A stretch of 64,000 bases of DNA from Funneliformis mosseae. Lineage: Eukaryota > Glomeromycota > Glomeromycetes > Glomerales > Glomeraceae. The translations under genes were made by a program, and so were the position numbers. The notes beneath the pieces are model-generated. The model did not search any database. It was given only the letters and a program-made list of their open reading frames with translations, and was not told the DNA's origin. Where the stretch lies: the NCBI GenBank assembly GCA_910592005.1, contig CAJVPP010000001.1:33043-97042 (forward strand). The letters run 5' to 3'. Below, piece after piece: positions 61,115-64,000 of this stretch. Positions within the stretch are counted from its first letter, which is position 1, and the number at the start of each line of letters is the position of its first letter.

Positions 61115-61560
61115 AGCTGTAATCTGTGACTGTGTTAAAATAAAAGTCATGTGATCTAAATAATCGACATAGTTGACAAAATTGACAAAGTTGTTAACGT
61201 TGATCAAGTGGACATATTAGATAAATGGATTATATTTATTATATTTATTAATTATATCTTATTTATTATATATATTATATTTATCATAGTTATATTATTT
61301 GTTCTCTTTATTATATTTATTATAGTTGATTTTATATTATTTTATTTTATATAAATATCTTGTATTTTCTCTTGAGTCAAAAAGTAACTCAAGTTGAGGT
61401 TTTAGAATAAATCAAGAGTTTAATAAAGGAATCATTAAATTCATTTATTATTGCCTTTTGTTGTGTCTTCATATAGGCATGATTGTGATATTGTCTTGTA
61501 TTTAATTCAACAGATTGAATTAAAAGTTTATTATTTAAGTTTATAGATACCAAACTAACA
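61112..61560 (+). repeat. Right LTR, 449 bp
   Basis: Starts TGAAGCTGTAATCTGTGAC and ends CAAACTAACA, directly after the polypurine tract. Same length as the left LTR. Confidence 0.93.
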
Positions 61561-61607
61561 CTGTACTGGTCTGGTGAATCGTACTGTACTGGTTTTTCAT
61601 ATACTTA

Positions 61608-61905
61608 AAATTTAGTTTATTAGAATTATCACATAGAGAAAAAATGGAATCTAGTATCAGTTTTATAATAGCTAGCCTGCTTAAAAAAATTTTCTAAGCT
61701 CAAAAGTCATTAAGTACTAATTTTAATGTAGATTTTTATATTATACAAATTGATATTATTAATTGGCTAATAAATTTTTATAAGATATGTTTCAAAATAT
61801 AAGAATTAAAATGAATCAAAAATTATATTTCTAGCATTTGTAGTTATTAAGTTATAAGCTTTTAAAACTAAAAATAAGTTGTTGCATTTCTTTTGTTAGC
61901 TACTG
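61608..61905 (-). repeat. Right terminal inverted repeat of the Tc1-like element
   Basis: Reverse complement of the left arm at 53092-53389 with scattered differences. Ends ACTG then TA. Confidence 0.82.
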
Positions 61906-61924
61906 TATTTATGATTTATATAGT

Positions 61925-62029
61925 CTAATTAAACCACCCTTCTTCTTACAAAATACCCTTGATCAAACTACTCAGGTATTTTGCAAATTCATAGGTAAAT
62001 TTATAAAATACTTAGGGTGGTTTAGTTAG
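61925..62029. repeat. Short foldback, AAACCACCCT arms
   Basis: CTAATTAAACCACCCT at 61,925-61,940 pairs with AGGGTGGTTTAGTTAG at 62,014-62,029 (15 of 16). Inner words such as AAAATACC and GGTATTTT also pair. About 105 bp in all and non-coding. Probably a small MITE; it lies 18 bp outside the Tc1-like element. Confidence 0.65.
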
Positions 62030-62179
62030 TACTTTACGGTAATTAAATTTTAGTTTTAATATTAATTAATATAAATATTTAAAGATGTTATAAATATAAA
62101 TAAAATTTTAATATAAAATTTAAAATTAAAATTGAGATAAAAGGGAATTTAAAATTAATAGTATAGATAATAATACTTT

Positions 62180-62650
62180 TATCTATAAAATTCTTAAAAA
62201 TTGCAAATTCTTAAAATTTTTTGTGAATTTTTTAAGAATTCATTTTTATTTATAAAAATCTTAGAAAATCACAAAAAAAATATTTGTAAAGATTTATTTT
62301 ATCTGTAAATTTCTAAAAAAATTGCAAAAAATATATTTGTAAAGTCTTATTAAAAATTTACTTTTATTTGCAAAGCTTTTAGAATATATAAAAAAATATT
62401 TGTAAAGTCTTATTAGAAAATTACACTTATTTATAAAATCTTTTAGATAATTATATTTAACTGTAAATTTTCTTAAAGTATTATTACATTTTAATTGTAA
62501 AATCTTTTAAAGAATTATATTTAATAGCAAAATCTCTTATAAAATTATAACTAATAATAAAATCTCTTAAAAAATTATATTTAATTATAAAATCTCTTAG
62601 AGAATTATAAATCTTTTGATAAAATCTTTTAGAGAATCATAAATCTTAAT
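62180..62650 (+). repeat. Degenerate 30 bp tandem repeat
   Basis: The word AAAATCTYTTA recurs at 62,499, 62,529, 62,559, 62,589 and 62,621, a 30-32 bp period, with units like AAAATCTCTTAAAAAATTA. Upstream (62,200-62,460) looser copies of a TTTGTAAAGTCTTATTA word continue the pattern. Confidence 0.65.
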
Positions 62651-62654
62651 AATT

Positions 62655-63735
62655 CTTAAATTATAATTATATAATTTTAAATCTATAAATAGATATGTAA
62701 TTATTTATAAATTATTTAAATTATTTAAAAATTTTATTATGTAACCTTTATAATAGAAGGGAAGAAATTGTTAGAAATAATCAATTTTACTTTTATTTAC
62801 TAGATAAGATTTTTAAATTAAAATATTTAGATTTGACATTATTTTATTTTATATTTTTTTTAACTATTTTTTCTTTTTTCATTATAAAGATCTTATGTAT
62901 TCTATCTTATTTTAATATATTAAAAATATTTCTTTAACTTAATTATTTTTTATTATTTATTTTTTATTTTTTTAGTTATTTATTTTTTTTTTATTATAAA
63001 AAATTTATATATATTTATATTATTAAAAATTTATATAATATTATAATATTTTAATTATGATATATATTTTAATATAAATAATATTTTAATTATTATATTA
63101 TTTAATAAATATTTTGAATATAATTAAATCTTATATATATTGATTTAAATAATTAAAACTTTTATAATATAGTCATTCTCTTTTATAATTATATCCCTCA
63201 AGACTAAAAATAAAAAATGTAATTATAATAAAATGTAAGTATATAAAGAGATTTTTATATATTGTTACTAAGTGTTAGTTTTGAAAGGATTAACTATAAA
63301 AATACTATAATTATAAAGAAGTTTTTTATATAGCATTAATAGATATAAGTTTTTATGAAATATATATTTATAATTAAAGATTTATATGATATAATTATAT
63401 AAAATATGACTATAGAGAAGGATGACTATACTTATATTAAAAATTTTAATATAAACTTATATTTTGAATATAATAATATTATATATAAAAGTTAAATTAT
63501 TTAAATCAAATTAGTTTTTTTTAATTAAAGTAAGATTTTTGCTTATAATAGATAAAGATTAATATTTATAGTTATTTTTTTTAAAAAATTTTTAAGTTAT
63601 ATAGAATGTATATACAGATTCTTACCAAAAGTCTCGAAACATTTTTTGGCTCAATATAAACTTAAAATTTTTAAATTTTATTAAATAATATTTATTAATA
63701 TATTTATTAAAATATGATATGCTACACATTTAGTA
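62655..63735. other. AT-rich stretch without a recognisable gene
   Basis: Extremely AT-rich DNA, no gene or terminal repeat identified. The last part (63,620-63,740) could be the 3' end of the Tc1 element whose transposase follows. Confidence 0.5.
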
Positions 63736-63743
63736 ATAAATAA

Positions 63744-63883
63744 TTAGTACTTGGTCAGATCTTAATTTGCTTCAATTACAGCCTGAATTCGCTGTGGTAT
63801 ACTATCAACCAAATTTTTGATATTTTGTATCAGAATTTGTTTTTATGCTCTTATTTCTTAAACTGTAAAGCAGGTAAATTTGC
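63744..63883 (-). pseudogene. Tc1/mariner transposase, C-terminal exon
   Basis: The minus strand from 63,883 to the TAA at 63,744 reads FTCFTV, EIRA, KQILIQNIKNLVDSIPQR, IQAVIEAN and DLTKY, which match the C-terminus of Tc1-type transposases (LV-SMP-R-QAVI---G--TKY). Three in-frame TAA codons lie where Gln would fit. The exon follows a TTTGCAG acceptor at 63,884-63,890 on the minus strand, so the catalytic part must lie beyond an intron past the right edge of the window. It is a truncated view, not necessarily a truncated gene, but the stops mark it as inactive. Confidence 0.75.
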
Positions 63884-64000
63884 CTGCAAACATAAAAAAA
63901 AAGTATTAATTTTTTAATAAAATATAAAATATTAATATTAATAATATAATTATTATATAAAAAATATAGTTTAATATATATTTTATCAACTTTATTAGAA

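Larger units (their letters stand above)
54359..61560 (+). mobile_element. Ty3/Gypsy-like LTR retrotransposon, complete but inactive
   Basis: A 7,202 bp element with two 449 bp LTRs, a candidate primer-binding site TGGTGATTCCTGC 4 bp inside the left LTR (54,812), a polypurine tract AGAAGGGGAGGAC (61,099-61,111) directly before the right LTR, and internal gag, protease, reverse transcriptase, RNase H and integrase regions in that order (Ty3/Gypsy order), plus a small third frame. LTRs start TG and end CA. The flanking bases CTAT (54,355-54,358) and CTGT (61,561-61,564) may be a 4 bp target duplication differing by one transition. Stops and at least three frameshifts make it inactive. It sits inside the Tc1-like element. 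Confidence 0.92.
53092..61905. mobile_element. Tc1-like element with long TIRs, split by an LTR retrotransposon
   Basis: The left arm (53092-53389) and right arm (61608-61905) are about 298 bp each and match on opposite strands at roughly 85% by eye. The outer end CAGTAGCTGACCAAAAAAAT matches CAGTAGCTAACAAAAGAAAT, and both are flanked by TA (53090-53091, 61906-61907). The CAGT end, the CTGACCAAAAA word and the TA duplication are typical of Tc1 elements. With the retrotransposon at 54359-61560 removed, the element would be about 1.6 kb. Its interior holds a palindrome (53,384-53,541), a 79 bp tandem repeat and T-rich DNA but no transposase, so it is non-autonomous. Confidence 0.82.

Overview
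The window looks like nuclear DNA of a fungus, most probably an arbuscular mycorrhizal fungus (Glomeromycotina). This is inference from several things seen together: very AT-rich DNA, genes with many short GT-AG introns, long poly-Asn and poly-Gln coding tracts, fungal proteins (Zn2Cys6 factor, Cdc15-like F-BAR/SH3 protein, Tim9, GINS Sld5, DDHD phospholipase), a remnant with a SAM-like C-terminus, and large amounts of transposon debris. The mitochondrial ribosomal and import proteins argue against the AT-rich anaerobic gut fungi. The species is not identified.

The window has two compartments. About 14,000-42,500 is a gene-bearing block with intact spliced genes: an F-BAR/SH3 cytokinesis-type protein (+), mitochondrial ribosomal protein L11 (-), Tim9 (+), a small heat-shock protein (+), GINS subunit Sld5 (-), then a 10.4 kb gene-free stretch, a Zn2Cys6 transcription factor (+), a further 4.1 kb gap, and a DDHD phospholipase (+). 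L11 and Tim9 are divergent from a 325 bp shared promoter and both act in mitochondria. The Hsp20 and Sld5 genes converge with 111 bp between them.

The flanks (1 to about 14,000, and about 42,500-64,000) are extremely AT-rich and hold decayed mobile elements: a pogo/Tigger element (7867-11124), several MITE/foldback elements, a DDE_3-type transposase (45,237-46,340), a degenerate SAM-domain gene, a long degenerate unidentified gene (48,340-52,120), a Tc1-like element with about 298 bp inverted repeats (53,092-61,905) split by a 7.2 kb Ty3/Gypsy-like LTR retrotransposon (54,359-61,560), and the 3' exon of a Tc1-type transposase at the right edge.

The main new signal is how these flanks decay. 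The two 449 bp LTRs differ at about 33 positions, every one a transition, with no indel. Internal stops in unrelated elements sit where Trp, Gln or Arg codons are expected, and active-site changes are G-to-A. This points to a RIP-like or methylation-deamination process confined to the repeat compartment.
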